Position numbers and translations under genes: made by a program. The notes below the pieces were generated by a model that searched no databases, was not told the DNA's origin, and worked only from the letters and a program-made list of their open reading frames with translations. From assembly GCF_900120165.1 (NCBI RefSeq), contig NZ_LT635475.1, forward strand, positions 1,116,001 to 1,180,000: 64,000 bases of DNA, read 5' to 3'. Positions 34,359 through 45,166 of this stretch are shown piece by piece. The DNA is from Ezakiella massiliensis. Its GTDB lineage: Bacteria; Bacillota; Clostridia; Tissierellales; Peptoniphilaceae. Numbering within the stretch: position 1 is the first letter of the stretch; the number at the start of each line of letters is the position of its first letter.

Positions 34359-35732
34359 ATGACCAGTGTAGAAATTTGGACGGAAGTGCTGAAAAAAATG
34401 CAGGCTGAATATTTTATGTCGCCTACAGAATTTTCTGCCTACATCCGCGTTTTAACTCCTATTTGTATCAAGGATAACAATTTAATATTACTTGCTCCCA
34501 ATCGCTTTACTTTAAATATTGTAGAGAGGCGGTTTATAGACCATTTGGAAAAGGCCATGGCTGGGATTTCTACCATGAAACTAAGACTTATCACTCCAGA
34601 AGAGGAGGACAAGTATGTCAAGGAAGCTGACGAAGTCTTACCTGAAGTGGATTTTTCCATGCCGGGCATAAGGCCCGTTTTGGATCCCAAGTACACTTTT
34701 GAAAATTTTGTTACCTGCGATGCAAACTCTATGGCTCACGCAACTGCCTGGGCGATTTCCAACAATCCGGGTACGGTTTTTAACCCGTTTTTTATCTACG
34801 GTAAAAGTGGAATTGGCAAAACCCATTTGATGCAGGCAATCGGCCACAAGGTTTTGGCTGAAAATCCTGAAAAGCGGGTCCACTATGTGTCGACCGAATC
34901 CTTTACCAATGAACTGATTTTTTCCATTAGAAATACCAAGGACCCTTCTATGAAGGCCAATTTTAAAAACAAGTACAGGAATTTGGACGTTTTACTTATA
35001 GACGATATTCAGTTTTTGGAGAGCAAAGACGTGGTCCAAGAGGAATTTTTCCACACCTTTAATGCTCTGATGAGCAAGGGGGCTCAGATTGTAATGGCTT
35101 CTGACCGCCTGCCCAAGGAGATTAAACCTATAGAAGAGCGTTTGGTTAGCCGTTTTGAATCGGGAATTGTAGCCGATATCAAGATGCCAGACAAAGTCAC
35201 CCGCTATGCGATTTTGGAAAAGACTTCTGAATTTAACAAGTACCAGGTCCCATCCGAAGTTATGTGGATAATTGCAGAAAATATTACCAACAATATCCGC
35301 GAGCTGGAGTCGGCCATTAGGAGGACCGATGTCAGGGCCAAGTTTATGAATGTTGAGCCCGGCGATGTCAGGGGCTACGAGAGAATTTGCAATGGGGTTT
35401 TATCCGAGATGAATATGGCGGCCAGGAGAGAGGTAAATATTACTCCCGACCAAGTTTTGGAATACGTTTCCCAGCGTTTTGGAGTTGAGGTTTCAGATAT
35501 AGTTGGTTCTAGTAGAAGCGCCCAAGTTTCCAAGGCCAGACACATTTCCATGTATCTGATCAGGGAGCTTACCGAACTTTCTTTTCCAAATATTGGAGCT
35601 TATTATGGCAAGGACCATACTTCGGTTATTTATGCTTGGAATAAAATCAGAAATTCCACAGCCAAGGACCCGGGCCTAAAACGCTCAGTTGACAAGATGG
35701 TAAGGGAAATTAAAAAATCATCCTTCAGATGA
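34359..35732 (+). CDS. dnaA: Chromosomal replication initiator DnaA
   Basis: 457 residues from ATG 34359, chosen because AGAGG lies 5 nt upstream; the in-frame GTG at 34344 has none. Domain I covers residues 1-80 (VEIWTEVLKKMQ), the AAA+ core has NPFFIYGKSGIGKTHLMQA (Walker A) and LDVLLIDDIQFLE (Walker B), and domain IV ends with the box-recognition motif YYGKDHTSVIYAWNKI. First gene of the replication operon; its sites lie just upstream. Confidence 0.98.
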   Translation: MTSVEIWTEVLKKMQAEYFMSPTEFSAYIRVLTPICIKDNNLILLAPNRFTLNIVERRFIDHLEKAMAGISTMKLRLITPEEEDKYVKEADEVLPEVDFSMPGIRPVLDPKYTFENFVTCDANSMAHATAWAISNNPGTVFNPFFIYGKSGIGKTHLMQAIGHKVLAENPEKRVHYVSTESFTNELIFSIRNTKDPSMKANFKNKYRNLDVLLIDDIQFLESKDVVQEEFFHTFNALMSKGAQIVMASDRLPKEIKPIEERLVSRFESGIVADIKMPDKVTRYAILEKTSEFNKYQVPSEVMWIIAENITNNIRELESAIRRTDVRAKFMNVEPGDVRGYERICNGVLSEMNMAARREVNITPDQVLEYVSQRFGVEVSDIVGSSRSAQVSKARHISMYLIRELTELSFPNIGAYYGKDHTSVIYAWNKIRNSTAKDPGLKRSVDKMVREIKKSSFR

Positions 35733-35881
35733 TGTTTATAAATATCCCCAAGATATAAACAAGGAAAATCTTATAGGCAATGGCTTGTGACCATTTTTTA
35801 ACATATTTCACAGGCCCTACTACTATTACTATATTTATAGTATATTATTAAGGCAAAAATTTTTGCACTTAGGAGGGAATT

Positions 35882-36979
35882 ATGCATTTTATAATTCGAG
35901 TTGGTGATTTATTATCAGCTATTAGAATCGCTTTGCGCGGTGTTAGCAAGGGTTCTCAGTCTTCTCTTTTAGAGGGCATCCTCTTTGAAACCAGGGGTAA
36001 GGACCTGATTCTCTATTCAACTGATCTGAGGATTTCCGTTAAAACCAGCGTGGAATGCGATGTAAGAGAAGAAGGCAAGTATGTTTTTAATTCAAATATA
36101 ATTTACGATATTGTTTCAAAACTCAAATCCAACGATATGATTGAGGTTAAGGTTGACGGGGAAATGGGGGTTAAGGCCACTTCGGGCAGGAGCCGCTTGA
36201 ATTTCCAAGCCTTAAATTCTGGAGATTTCCCAGAGTTTCCAACCCTTAACGACGACACCAGATTTACCATCAAGGGGGACGCTCTTAAAGACCTCATCAA
36301 CAAGAACAGGATTTCAGTTTCTATAGATGAAAATAGGATGATCTACACAGGTATTAAATTCCAGGTAAACGAAGAAAAGCTAACGGGCGTAAGCCTTGAC
36401 GGCTACAGGGTTACCATTGTGGATAAGCCTATTCATTCAAATGCCAATGATGAATTTATAGTCCCTTCTGTTTCCCTTTATGAAGTGGAAAAACTGGTCA
36501 AGGACGATGACGAAGTTACTATAATGCGGGCCAAAAATCACGCCATGGTTTTATTTGGATCAACTGCAGTCTACACCAGGCTCTTTGACGGGGACTTTTT
36601 CGATTATTCAGGCCTTTTGGCTGAGTCCGGTCCAACTGAAGTGGTCCTCGACAAGGATGTTTTCAAGGAATGTTTGGACAGGTCCATGATTGTGGCCAAG
36701 GGCAATTTAAATATGGTTCGCCTGGACATAAAGGAAGGAAACATGCACCTGGGTTCAACCGGAAATTTGGGGGAAACTTCAGACGATATGGAAATTCAAA
36801 AAGCTGGCGATGACCTGGTTATAGGTTTTAATCCTAGGTATTTAAAAGAAGGGGTATCCCTCTTTGCCGACAAGACTGTCCGCCTGGTTTTCAGGGATTC
36901 AGCTAGCCCCTTAAACGTTTACGGAACCAGCGAAGACGGCCTTAAATATATTTTACTACCAGTGAGGTTACAAAATTGA
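35882..36979 (+). CDS. dnaN: DNA polymerase III sliding clamp (beta subunit)
   Basis: 365 residues in three clamp domains, normal length. The N-terminus reads MHFIIRVGDLLSAIRIALRG and the C-terminus ends NVYGTSEDGLKYILLPVRLQN, the canonical clamp end. The ring tethers polymerase and repair factors to DNA. AGGAGGG upstream; the next gene's TTG start overlaps its stop. Confidence 0.97.
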   Translation: MHFIIRVGDLLSAIRIALRGVSKGSQSSLLEGILFETRGKDLILYSTDLRISVKTSVECDVREEGKYVFNSNIIYDIVSKLKSNDMIEVKVDGEMGVKATSGRSRLNFQALNSGDFPEFPTLNDDTRFTIKGDALKDLINKNRISVSIDENRMIYTGIKFQVNEEKLTGVSLDGYRVTIVDKPIHSNANDEFIVPSVSLYEVEKLVKDDDEVTIMRAKNHAMVLFGSTAVYTRLFDGDFFDYSGLLAESGPTEVVLDKDVFKECLDRSMIVAKGNLNMVRLDIKEGNMHLGSTGNLGETSDDMEIQKAGDDLVIGFNPRYLKEGVSLFADKTVRLVFRDSASPLNVYGTSEDGLKYILLPVRLQN

Positions 36980-37182
36980 TTTTAGAAGTTAGACTTGATA
37001 CAGAATTAAAAAACGCCCTCAAGCTGGCGAGCTTAGTTGATTCTGGCGGAGTTTCCAAACACCTGATAAAGGACGGCCAGGTCAAGGTAAACGGCCAGGT
37101 TGAAACCAGGCCCTCTCATAAGCTATCAGACGGGGACGTGATTGAATTTAATGGCGAAGAAGTGACTATTTCTATTATATAA
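36976..37182 (+). CDS. yaaA: S4-domain RNA-binding protein, YaaA type
   Basis: 68 residues with an S4 fold (SGGVSKHLIKDGQVKVNGQV, then HKLSDGDVIEFNGEEVTI). It begins at a TTG overlapping the dnaN stop and ends sharing bases with the recF start (TAATG). This is its conserved place between dnaN and recF in Firmicutes. Its cellular role is poorly defined. Confidence 0.9.
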   Translation: MILEVRLDTELKNALKLASLVDSGGVSKHLIKDGQVKVNGQVETRPSHKLSDGDVIEFNGEEVTISII

Positions 37183-38222
37183 TGGAATTAAAGAGCATTT
37201 TATTTTACAATTTTAGAAATTTTTCCTATGAGTCTTTGGACATAAGGCCCGGCATGAACCTGATTTACGGGGAAAACGGGGCCGGCAAGACGACTTTTTT
37301 GGAAGGCCTTTATCTGGCCTTAACTGGAACTGTCTTTAAGGACACCTATTATGATTTGGTAAAAAGAGACCAGACCCAAGCAGGAGTCAGGGCCAAGTTC
37401 AAAGAGGGTGTTCGCGATATGGAAAAAATCGTCTATATAAAAAAGGATAATGGGGTCCTTCGCGAGATTAACGACAAGCGGGTGGGGAGGATTAGAAATT
37501 TCAAGACCCACAATGCGGTTGTCTTTGAACCCTACGATACTTTTATTATAGATGGGAGCCCGGGACTTAGGCGGCGGTTTTTGGACGATATGATCCAGGA
37601 TGTCAGCTTGTCTTATGAGAAAAACCTTAGGGACTTCAACAATCTTTATAGGCTACGGAATGAATATTTGCAGACGGCAAATCCCAAATTTCACTTGGAT
37701 TTAATGGATGATGATTACATCAAGCTTTGCCAGGCTATAAACCATGACCGAATCAAGTATATGGAGCTTCTGGAAAAGAGGACGGCCAGGCATCTTTACG
37801 ATATAGATCCCAATTGGAAGGTCAAATTTTCTATAGACTATTCCTGGGACAGGGAAAATCCAGGTGCCTTCAGAGACCAAGCCTTGGCTGAAGATTTAAG
37901 ACGTCGATATTCCACCTGGGGGGTTCACAAGGACGATATAGTCATTGAATTTAATGGCCAGCTGGCAAAATCATCTGCCTCCCGTGGACAAAAGAGGGCT
38001 ATTGTGGTCTCTATGAAGCTGGCCAATCTGGATATATTGAAGCGATTATCCAATCGCGAGTCCATAATTTTGCTGGACGATTTATTATATGAGTTTGATT
38101 CCATTAGAAATGCGAATTTAGAAAATAAAATTAAGGGTATGACGGCATTTGTGACCTCGACTTCACTGATGGATGCGGATGCGATTATAGAAATAAAAGA
38201 TAACAAGATGAAATATTTATAA
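37182..38222 (+). CDS. recF: DNA replication/repair protein RecF
   Basis: 346 residues, an SMC-like ATPase that helps load RecA at gaps. N-terminal [20 protein letters not shown] (Walker A), the signature region [21 protein letters not shown] and Walker [14 protein letters not shown] are visible. It sits between the S4 gene and gyrB, as expected for the operon. Confidence 0.96.
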   Translation: MELKSILFYNFRNFSYESLDIRPGMNLIYGENGAGKTTFLEGLYLALTGTVFKDTYYDLVKRDQTQAGVRAKFKEGVRDMEKIVYIKKDNGVLREINDKRVGRIRNFKTHNAVVFEPYDTFIIDGSPGLRRRFLDDMIQDVSLSYEKNLRDFNNLYRLRNEYLQTANPKFHLDLMDDDYIKLCQAINHDRIKYMELLEKRTARHLYDIDPNWKVKFSIDYSWDRENPGAFRDQALAEDLRRRYSTWGVHKDDIVIEFNGQLAKSSASRGQKRAIVVSMKLANLDILKRLSNRESIILLDDLLYEFDSIRNANLENKIKGMTAFVTSTSLMDADAIIEIKDNKMKYL

Positions 38223-38235
38223 GAAAGAGGTATTT

Positions 38236-40146
38236 ATGGAAAATAAAAAGAGAGAGTATGGAGCTTCTAATATCCAGGTTTTGGAGGGCTTAGAACCAGT
38301 TCGTCTAAGGCCTGGTATGTATATTGGTTCCACATCTGAAAGAGGTCTCCACCACTTGATTTACGAAGTTGTGGACAACTCAATCGACGAGGCCTTAGCT
38401 GGCGTTTGCGATACCATTAGCGTGACAATTAACGAAGACGGATCTGCCACTATTGAGGACAATGGTAGCGGTATTCCAGTAGACACCCACCCAAAGACAG
38501 GCAAGTCAACAGTTGAAACAGTACTTACAATCTTGCACGCAGGTGGTAAATTTAACAACGATGCCTACAAGGTTTCGGGCGGTCTCCACGGGGTTGGGGT
38601 TTCAGTTGTAAACGCCCTTAGTGAATGGTTGGTGGCCACTGTCAAGAGAAATGGCAATATCTACCAGCAAAATTTTGCCCGCGGCAAGGCCATTAGCGAG
38701 CTAGAAATTGTGGGCAAGGCTGAAGGTACAGGCACAACTATTTCCTTTATGCCAGATGCAGAAATTTTTGATACTGTTATTTTTGATTTCGATACCCTAG
38801 AAGATAGGCTAAGGGAAATGGCCTTCCTAAACAAATCGGTTAGGATTGAGCTGGCTGACAAACGCCCTGGCCAAGAAAAGGACAAGGTCTTTAAATACGA
38901 CGGCGGTATCCAAGAGATGGTCGAGTATTTAAATAGGTCCAAGACTCCTATTTTTAAGGAAATAATTTACTTCGATGAAGAAAGAGATGGCCAAGAAGTT
39001 GAATTTGCCATCCAATACACAGACGCCTACAGTGAAAATGTGGTGACCTTTGCTAACAACATCCACACACCAGAAGGTGGTAGCCACTTGTCAGGCTTTA
39101 GGACGGCTTTAACCAGGACCATTAACGACTACGGTCGTAAATTTAATATTTTAAAAGAAAAAGACTCCAACCTTTCAGGTGATGACGTTCGTGAAGGGAT
39201 TACTGCAGTTATTTCAGTTAAGCTGGCCCAGCCACAATTCGAAGGGCAAACCAAGGCAAAACTTGGTAACTCAGAGACTTCTTCCATTGTAAACTCTGTT
39301 ATGGGCGACTGCCTAACAGCTTATTTTGAAGAAAATCCAAAGATTGCCAAGGCAATTATCGACAAGGCAATTAAATCACAACGCGCCAGAGAGGCCGCCA
39401 GAAAGGCTAGAGAAATCTCCAGGTCCAGGTCCATCTTGGATTCAGCGACACTTCCTGGTAAGCTTTCAGACTGCCAATCCAACGACAATGGAATTACAGA
39501 AGTTTTCATCGTCGAAGGGGACTCAGCTGGTGGTTCAGCTAGACAAGGTCGTGACAAGCACTTCCAAGCAATCCTGCCTTTAAGGGGTAAGATTATGAAC
39601 GTTGAGAAGGCAAGGCTGGATAGGATTTTGGGCTACGAAGAAATCAAGGCCATGATCACAGCTTTTGGCACAGGTATTGGCGAAGATTTTGATTTGGAAA
39701 AGCTCAGATACGGAAAGATCATTATCATGACGGATGCTGACGTCGACGGTGCCCACATCAGAACTTTGCTCCTCACATTCTTCTTTAGGTATATGACTCC
39801 TCTTATCGAAGAGGGCCATGTCTACATTGCCCAACCGCCTCTATACAAGGTAACCAAGGGCAAGACTTTAAAATATTGCTACTCTGACGATGAGCTCAGT
39901 GAATTTTTGGATGAAATTGGCCGCGACGGCATCAATATTCAAAGGTACAAGGGTCTTGGGGAAATGAACTACGACCAACTTTGGGAAACTACTATGGATC
40001 CTGAAAAGAGAGTTCTCCTCCGCGTTAATATCGAAGATATGAACAAGAGCGACGAGATCTTTACCATGCTTATGGGCGACAAGGTAGCACCGAGAAGAGA
40101 ATTTATAGAAGAAAACGCTAAGTACGTTTCAAACTTGGATATATAG
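38236..40146 (+). CDS. gyrB: DNA gyrase subunit B
   Basis: 636 residues. GHKL ATPase with [13 protein letters not shown] (N-box) and [18 protein letters not shown], the lid [15 protein letters not shown], then the [21 protein letters not shown] with the acidic DADVDGAHI. The C-terminal GyrB tail ([17 protein letters not shown]) is intact. AAGAGGT precedes the ATG. It partners with the following gyrA. Confidence 0.98.
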   Translation: MENKKREYGASNIQVLEGLEPVRLRPGMYIGSTSERGLHHLIYEVVDNSIDEALAGVCDTISVTINEDGSATIEDNGSGIPVDTHPKTGKSTVETVLTILHAGGKFNNDAYKVSGGLHGVGVSVVNALSEWLVATVKRNGNIYQQNFARGKAISELEIVGKAEGTGTTISFMPDAEIFDTVIFDFDTLEDRLREMAFLNKSVRIELADKRPGQEKDKVFKYDGGIQEMVEYLNRSKTPIFKEIIYFDEERDGQEVEFAIQYTDAYSENVVTFANNIHTPEGGSHLSGFRTALTRTINDYGRKFNILKEKDSNLSGDDVREGITAVISVKLAQPQFEGQTKAKLGNSETSSIVNSVMGDCLTAYFEENPKIAKAIIDKAIKSQRAREAARKAREISRSRSILDSATLPGKLSDCQSNDNGITEVFIVEGDSAGGSARQGRDKHFQAILPLRGKIMNVEKARLDRILGYEEIKAMITAFGTGIGEDFDLEKLRYGKIIIMTDADVDGAHIRTLLLTFFFRYMTPLIEEGHVYIAQPPLYKVTKGKTLKYCYSDDELSEFLDEIGRDGINIQRYKGLGEMNYDQLWETTMDPEKRVLLRVNIEDMNKSDEIFTMLMGDKVAPRREFIEENAKYVSNLDI

Positions 40147-40153
40147 GTGAATT

Positions 40154-42565
40154 ATGAGACCAGATAATATAGTAGATGTAAAAATAGAAAAGGAAATGAA
40201 AAAATCTTACCTGGATTACTCCATGTCCGTTATCGTTTCAAGGGCACTGCCAGATGTTAGGGACGGGTTAAAGCCAGTTCACAGGAGGATTTTGTACTCC
40301 ATGTACGACCTGGGCAATACCTCATCCAAACCTTACAGAAAATGTGCTCGTACGGTTGGGGACGTTTTAGGTAAGTACCACCCTCACTCAGACACGGCTG
40401 TTTATGACGCCATGGTAAGGCTGGCCCAAGACTTCAACACCAGGTACACATTGGTAGACGGCCACGGTAACTTCGGTTCTGTGGACGGGGACGGGGCTGC
40501 GGCCATGCGTTATACAGAGGCCAGGATGAGCAAGCTGGCTGAGGAAATGCTAAGGGATATCGACAAGGAAACTGTTGATTTTTCTCCAAACTTTGACGAG
40601 AGCTTGCAAGAGCCAAATGTTCTCCCTTCACGCTTTCCAAATCTCTTGGTAAACGGATCTTCGGGTATAGCTGTTGGTATGTCAACCAACATGGCTCCCC
40701 ACAATTTGGTAGAGGTTATTAACGGCCTCTTCCATCTCATGGATAATCCCGATTGCGATTACAAGGACCTGATGAAATATATCAAGGGACCTGACTTCCC
40801 AACAGGGGCCAACATAGTTGGAACTGCTGGCATCAAAAAGGCCTACAAGACTGGGCGTGGACTTATAACTCTGCGCGCCAAGGCTGAGATTGAAACCACT
40901 TCCAAGGGGAGAAACAGGATTGTCGTTAGGGAAATTCCTTACCAAGTAAATAAATCCAATTTGATTATTAAGATTGCCGACCTTGTTAAGACCAAGGAGA
41001 TCGACGGCATTACAGATATTAGAGACGAGTCGGACAGAGAGGGCATGAGGATTGTTATCGAGCTAAGACGCGATGCTAATCCAAAGGTCATCTTAAACCA
41101 ACTCTACAAGAGGACCCAGCTGCAAACCACCTTTGGTGTAATCAACTTAGCACTTGTAAATGGGGAACCAAAGACCCTTTCCCTCAAGGAACTTTTATAT
41201 TATTACCTTGAACACCAAAAGGAAATCGTAACCAGGAGGACCCGTTTTGATTTGGCCAAGGCTGAAGCCAGGGCCCACATAGTCGAAGGTTTACTGATTG
41301 CCCTTGATAGGATCGATGAAATTATCAAGACCATTCGTTCATCCAAGGACGACGCAGAGGCCAGAGATAGGTTGATGGCAGGCTTTGGACTTACAGAAAT
41401 CCAAGCCAACGCAATCCTTGCCATGCAACTTCGTAGGTTAACAGGACTTGAAAAAGACAAGCTCCAAGCCGAATACGAAGATTTGATTAAGAGAATTGCC
41501 AGATTCAAAGAAATTCTTTCAAATGAAAGATTGCTTTTAGAAATTATTAAAGAAGAGCTGACCGAAATTCGCGACAAATACGGGGATGAAAGAAGGTCAG
41601 AAATCGTCTTAGACGAAGGCGACATCGATATCGAAAGCCTGATAGCTGACGAGTCAGTGGTAATTACCATTTCCGACCGCGGCTACATCAAGAGGGTAAA
41701 CGAATCCGCCTACAAGACTCAAAGACGCGGTGGCAAGGGCGTTCGCGGCATGTCCACAGCCCGTGAAGACGAGCCAAACGACATTTACACTTTGACCACC
41801 CATGACAAGGTATTTTTCTTTACTGATAAGGGCAGGGTATTTTCACTCCGGGCCTTTGAAATTCCAGAAGCAGGTAGGACAGCCAAGGGAACTGCGATTG
41901 TCAATCTCTTGCAAATCTCTGGCGACGAAAAAATCTCCGCCATCCTACCGGTCAAGAAAAACGAAACCAAGGAATACATTACCTTTGTTACCAAGGGCGG
42001 TATAATAAAGAGAACAGAGCGTGACCTCTTTGCCAATATCAGGTCGACAGGTATTGTTGCCATCGGCTTAAACGAAGGTGACGAACTCATTAGCGTCTAC
42101 CTAACCGATGATAACGAAGAGATTATTACAACCACCAAGAAGGGCAAGGCCATCAGGATTAAGGCAAACGACATCCGCCCATCAGGCAGGACTGCCCGTG
42201 GGGTAAAATTAATTAGCCTGGACAAGGACGACGTAGTTGTTTCATCTGATCCAGTTATGCAAAACGCCAAACTCTTATCCATAAGTGAAAAGGGTTACGG
42301 CAAGGCCACTTCAATTGAAGAGTACAAGTGCCAAAGCCGGGGCGGCAAGGGACTTATAACCTACAAGGTCACCAAGAAGACAGGCGACGTGGCAACCAGC
42401 CTTGTAATATATGAAAGCAAAGACCTGCTCCTCATCTCATCAAACGGCACAATCATCAGGATTGACGCAGATGGCATCAGGGAAACAGGCAGGGCCACAT
42501 CAGGGGTCAAACTCATGGACCTAGTCGATGAAACAATTGTTTCAGCAATTCAAACGGAGGAATAA
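40154..42565 (+). CDS. gyrA: DNA gyrase subunit A
   Basis: 803 residues. Breakage-reunion domain with the active-site tyrosine in [15 protein letters not shown], and the quinolone-resistance region [20 protein letters not shown] (Ser/Thr position reads Ser, Glu/Asp position reads Asp). The C-terminal beta-pinwheel carries the GyrA box [11 protein letters not shown]. The stop codon overlaps the start of the STAS gene. Confidence 0.98.
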   Translation: MRPDNIVDVKIEKEMKKSYLDYSMSVIVSRALPDVRDGLKPVHRRILYSMYDLGNTSSKPYRKCARTVGDVLGKYHPHSDTAVYDAMVRLAQDFNTRYTLVDGHGNFGSVDGDGAAAMRYTEARMSKLAEEMLRDIDKETVDFSPNFDESLQEPNVLPSRFPNLLVNGSSGIAVGMSTNMAPHNLVEVINGLFHLMDNPDCDYKDLMKYIKGPDFPTGANIVGTAGIKKAYKTGRGLITLRAKAEIETTSKGRNRIVVREIPYQVNKSNLIIKIADLVKTKEIDGITDIRDESDREGMRIVIELRRDANPKVILNQLYKRTQLQTTFGVINLALVNGEPKTLSLKELLYYYLEHQKEIVTRRTRFDLAKAEARAHIVEGLLIALDRIDEIIKTIRSSKDDAEARDRLMAGFGLTEIQANAILAMQLRRLTGLEKDKLQAEYEDLIKRIARFKEILSNERLLLEIIKEELTEIRDKYGDERRSEIVLDEGDIDIESLIADESVVITISDRGYIKRVNESAYKTQRRGGKGVRGMSTAREDEPNDIYTLTTHDKVFFFTDKGRVFSLRAFEIPEAGRTAKGTAIVNLLQISGDEKISAILPVKKNETKEYITFVTKGGIIKRTERDLFANIRSTGIVAIGLNEGDELISVYLTDDNEEIITTTKKGKAIRIKANDIRPSGRTARGVKLISLDKDDVVVSSDPVMQNAKLLSISEKGYGKATSIEEYKCQSRGGKGLITYKVTKKTGDVATSLVIYESKDLLLISSNGTIIRIDADGIRETGRATSGVKLMDLVDETIVSAIQTEE

Positions 42566-42855
42566 TGAATATATTTAAAAAAGACGGGACAATTTATATT
42601 GATGGCGAATTAGATATCTTTAACGCCCAAGATGTCCGCGTGAGAGTTTTAGATGAATACGAAAAATCCAAGTCCGATATAGTCCTGGACTTTTCACACG
42701 TAAGCTTTATGGACTCCACAGGTCTAGGCGTCCTTATCTCCATCCAAAAAGTCTTAAACGACGACGGCTACAAGCTAAGGATTGTCAATGTGGACCCAAA
42801 GATCAAAAAAATCTTTGTTATAACAGAACTTGAAGAGGTGTTTGATATAAAATGA
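42565..42855 (+). CDS. STAS-domain anti-sigma factor antagonist
   Basis: 96 residues, the size of SpoIIAA/RsbV. The phosphorylatable serine lies in FMDSTGLGVLI (Ser51). Such proteins free a sigma factor by binding its anti-sigma kinase when unphosphorylated. It starts within the gyrA stop and overlaps the anti-sigma-like gene by 4 nt. The neighbouring kinase-like protein appears to lack its ATP site, so Ser51 may not be phosphorylated by it. Confidence 0.92.
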   Translation: MNIFKKDGTIYIDGELDIFNAQDVRVRVLDEYEKSKSDIVLDFSHVSFMDSTGLGVLISIQKVLNDDGYKLRIVNVDPKIKKIFVITELEEVFDIK

Positions 42856-43190
42856 GCTGCGAAGATATTAAATTAGAATTACCTGCCAAGGCAGAATACA
42901 CGACTAGCCTGAGGCTTTTGGCCTCGGGTATAGCAAGCCGGGCTGGTTTTGATGTGGACACCATGGAAGACATCAAGCTAGTTGTAAGTGAGATGCTTGT
43001 CATGGCCATCAAAGACGACTTTGATAAATTTGTCACCCATATTAAACTTTGCGATAAATACTTGTCCATCTTCTCATTAGTTGAAGAAGACCAAAAGGAC
43101 GATTTATCTATAAAAATTATGGAAGCCCTCTGTGATGAACTGGAAATCCAAGAGGATTCCGTTTGCGTTAAATTTAAAAGGGGGGCATAG
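42852..43190 (+). CDS. RsbW/SpoIIAB-like anti-sigma protein, ATP lid missing
   Basis: 112 residues against about 145-160 in the family. The N-terminal half aligns well with RsbW (LPAKAEYTTSLRLLASGIAS, DIKLVVSEMLVMAI), but the N-box asparagine that coordinates Mg-ATP (SEACTNAV in RsbW) reads Met here. Both Gly-rich G1 and G2 motifs are absent: the strand after LCDKYLSIFSL passes straight to the last helix and VCVKFKR. I infer a kinase-dead partner that can bind sigma or STAS but not phosphorylate. Position between STAS and sigma genes is typical. Confidence 0.82.
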   Translation: MSCEDIKLELPAKAEYTTSLRLLASGIASRAGFDVDTMEDIKLVVSEMLVMAIKDDFDKFVTHIKLCDKYLSIFSLVEEDQKDDLSIKIMEALCDELEIQEDSVCVKFKRGA

Positions 43191-43994
43191 ATGACAAAGT
43201 CTACGGTCGACAAGAAACCCAGCAAAGAAGAATTAAATAAACTGTTTGAAGAATTTCATAAGACCGGAGATCCTGCCATTCGCGACCAACTGATTGAAAA
43301 AAACATGTACCTGTGCGATATCCTAGCCCGAAAGTATGTAAACCGGGGCATTGACTTTGACGATATCTACCAGGTAGCCTGCATTGGCCTAATCCTTGCG
43401 GTGGATCGCTTTGAGCCATCCAAGGGCTACGCCTTTACCTCTTATGCAACCCCGACTATTATGGGTGAGATCAAGAGGCACTTTAGGGACAAGGGCTGGA
43501 CTATAAAAGTTCCCCGCCGGATCCAAGAGCAGTCCAAAAAGATTTCCAATGCCAAAATCCACCTCAGCCAAGTTATGGGCGAGGCGCCAACGGCCAAGGA
43601 TATAGCGGACTTTTTGGATTTGTCTGAAGAAGAGGTAATCGAGGTCATGGAGGCATCCAAGGTCTACACACCAGGCAGTTTGGATATTTCCATAGAATCA
43701 AATGACGATGGCAGCGAACTCTTTTTGTCCGATGTCATTGGGGACGACGACCCAACCTATGACAGGATAGAAAACTTAGATTTTATCAAGCGGGAGCTGG
43801 AAAATTTAAACGAAATCGAAAGAACCATTATTATCGAAAGATTTATCAACCGCAAAACGCAAATTGCCATTGCCGAAGAGCTTGGCATTTCGCAGATGAC
43901 GGTTTCCCGGATAGAAAAACGCGTTATCAAAGAACTACAAAAATCAGCCATTAAAAACGGGACTGTAGAAAAAAAGGCCAAGGCCAAGAAATAA
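43191..43994 (+). CDS. Sigma factor of the SigB/SigF group
   Basis: 267 residues. Region 2 (DIYQVACIGLILAVDRFEPS, YATPTIMGEIKRHFRDKGWTI), region 3 (EAPTAKDIADFLDLSEEEV) and region 4 (HTH QIAIAEELGISQMTVSRIEK). The size and region-2 wording match stress/sporulation sigma factors. No other sporulation gene is visible, so a stress or envelope regulon is more likely. The gene abuts the anti-sigma-like gene. The C-terminus is Lys-rich. Confidence 0.92.
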   Translation: MTKSTVDKKPSKEELNKLFEEFHKTGDPAIRDQLIEKNMYLCDILARKYVNRGIDFDDIYQVACIGLILAVDRFEPSKGYAFTSYATPTIMGEIKRHFRDKGWTIKVPRRIQEQSKKISNAKIHLSQVMGEAPTAKDIADFLDLSEEEVIEVMEASKVYTPGSLDISIESNDDGSELFLSDVIGDDDPTYDRIENLDFIKRELENLNEIERTIIIERFINRKTQIAIAEELGISQMTVSRIEKRVIKELQKSAIKNGTVEKKAKAKK

Positions 43995-45166
43995 TGTACC
44001 AGAAAAAAATTTCTTCCCTGGCCCTCAGGGCCATGGTCCAAGAGCTGGATATGATTGATAAACCAGGCCTGGTCACACCCCTATCAAACGGATCCCATAG
44101 AGATATGGATTATTTTTTGATGCGGCGGGGGATTCGGAGCCTGGAAACTTATTTTGAACAAGCCTTTTCTCTGGGCTTCTTTAAAGAGCCTTTTTTTAAG
44201 GTTAGAAACTTAGGTCAAAGGGCGGAACGCCAAATGTTTAGAGCAACCGGCGGAGTGAACACCCACATGGGGGCCATCTTTCAGCTAGGGATCCTCGTCT
44301 ACTTGACCGGGCGGATAAAATCTCGGGGCTTATTTATTGATAAAAATAATTATCAGGTGGAAATCTCCAAAGAGCTGGAGGATTTAAAATTAAATTTTCT
44401 TTTGAAAGAAAAGAAAGTCGGGGCCCGGGCCGAGGTGGCCTCCGCCTATCAGATAACTTTTGACAGCCTGGCCTATAAAAAATCCGACCGCCTGTATTTT
44501 ATTATTTCAAAACTCATGGATACCAATATTCTACGGAGGGGCGGAGAAGACTTGCTAGCCCAAGTTCAGGACCTGGCCAAAAAATCTTTGAAATCCCAAG
44601 AGGCCAGACGCGACCTTCGAAAATTAATTGAAAAAAATAGCCTGTCTCCGGGCGGAGCGGCTGATATACTTATAAATTCCTTTTTTATTCAGACTTTTTT
44701 GGCCTATGAAAAATCTTATTCAGAAAACCTTAAAAAGCAAATCCTAGCCACTAAGGAAGAGGTCGGTTCTATAGGTTACGAGAACAAAATTATTTTGTCC
44801 CTGGTTTTTCCCGGCTGGATAAAGACTCATGAAAAATTTTTAGACTTTTACGAAAAATACAAAAAAATTTACGACAAAAATTTTAAACTTATTAAAGAAA
44901 TCAAGGACCAGACTGGATACAGGGCCATCTATGACTTAGGGGATGCAGATCCAGTAGCCGTAAAATTGGCGGCTGTTGAATTGGAGGCTGGTTCCCTAAT
45001 TGACATAGACGTCTACGGAAAAAACCTGGTGGATAGAAAGGCTCTGGATCTGCCCCAGCGACTTTGCTTGGTCTGCAACCGACCAGCCAAGGCCTGCATG
45101 GTTACCAGACGCCACGATATATCAGAAATTATTGCAAGATCATTGGAGATAATAAATGAAAATTAA
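43994..45166 (+). CDS. CitG-like dephospho-CoA triphosphoribosyltransferase with CitX-like tail
   Basis: 390 residues. The N-terminal about 290 match CitG, which makes the precursor of the citrate lyase prosthetic group (KPGLVTPLSNGSHRDMDYF, FRATGGVNTHMGAIFQLGIL). The last 70 carry a CitX-like end (SLIDIDVYGKN, then LCLVCNRPAKACMVTRRHDI), the transferase that attaches that group. No citrate lyase genes are in the window. The ATG overlaps the sigma gene end, and the end overlaps nfnA by 11 nt. Confidence 0.82.
   Translation: MYQKKISSLALRAMVQELDMIDKPGLVTPLSNGSHRDMDYFLMRRGIRSLETYFEQAFSLGFFKEPFFKVRNLGQRAERQMFRATGGVNTHMGAIFQLGILVYLTGRIKSRGLFIDKNNYQVEISKELEDLKLNFLLKEKKVGARAEVASAYQITFDSLAYKKSDRLYFIISKLMDTNILRRGGEDLLAQVQDLAKKSLKSQEARRDLRKLIEKNSLSPGGAADILINSFFIQTFLAYEKSYSENLKKQILATKEEVGSIGYENKIILSLVFPGWIKTHEKFLDFYEKYKKIYDKNFKLIKEIKDQTGYRAIYDLGDADPVAVKLAAVELEAGSLIDIDVYGKNLVDRKALDLPQRLCLVCNRPAKACMVTRRHDISEIIARSLEIINEN

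Noticed and set aside
43191..43994. Sporulation sigma factor SigF
   Set aside because: No other sporulation genes are visible and the anti-sigma is degenerate; a general SigB/SigF-group label is safer.
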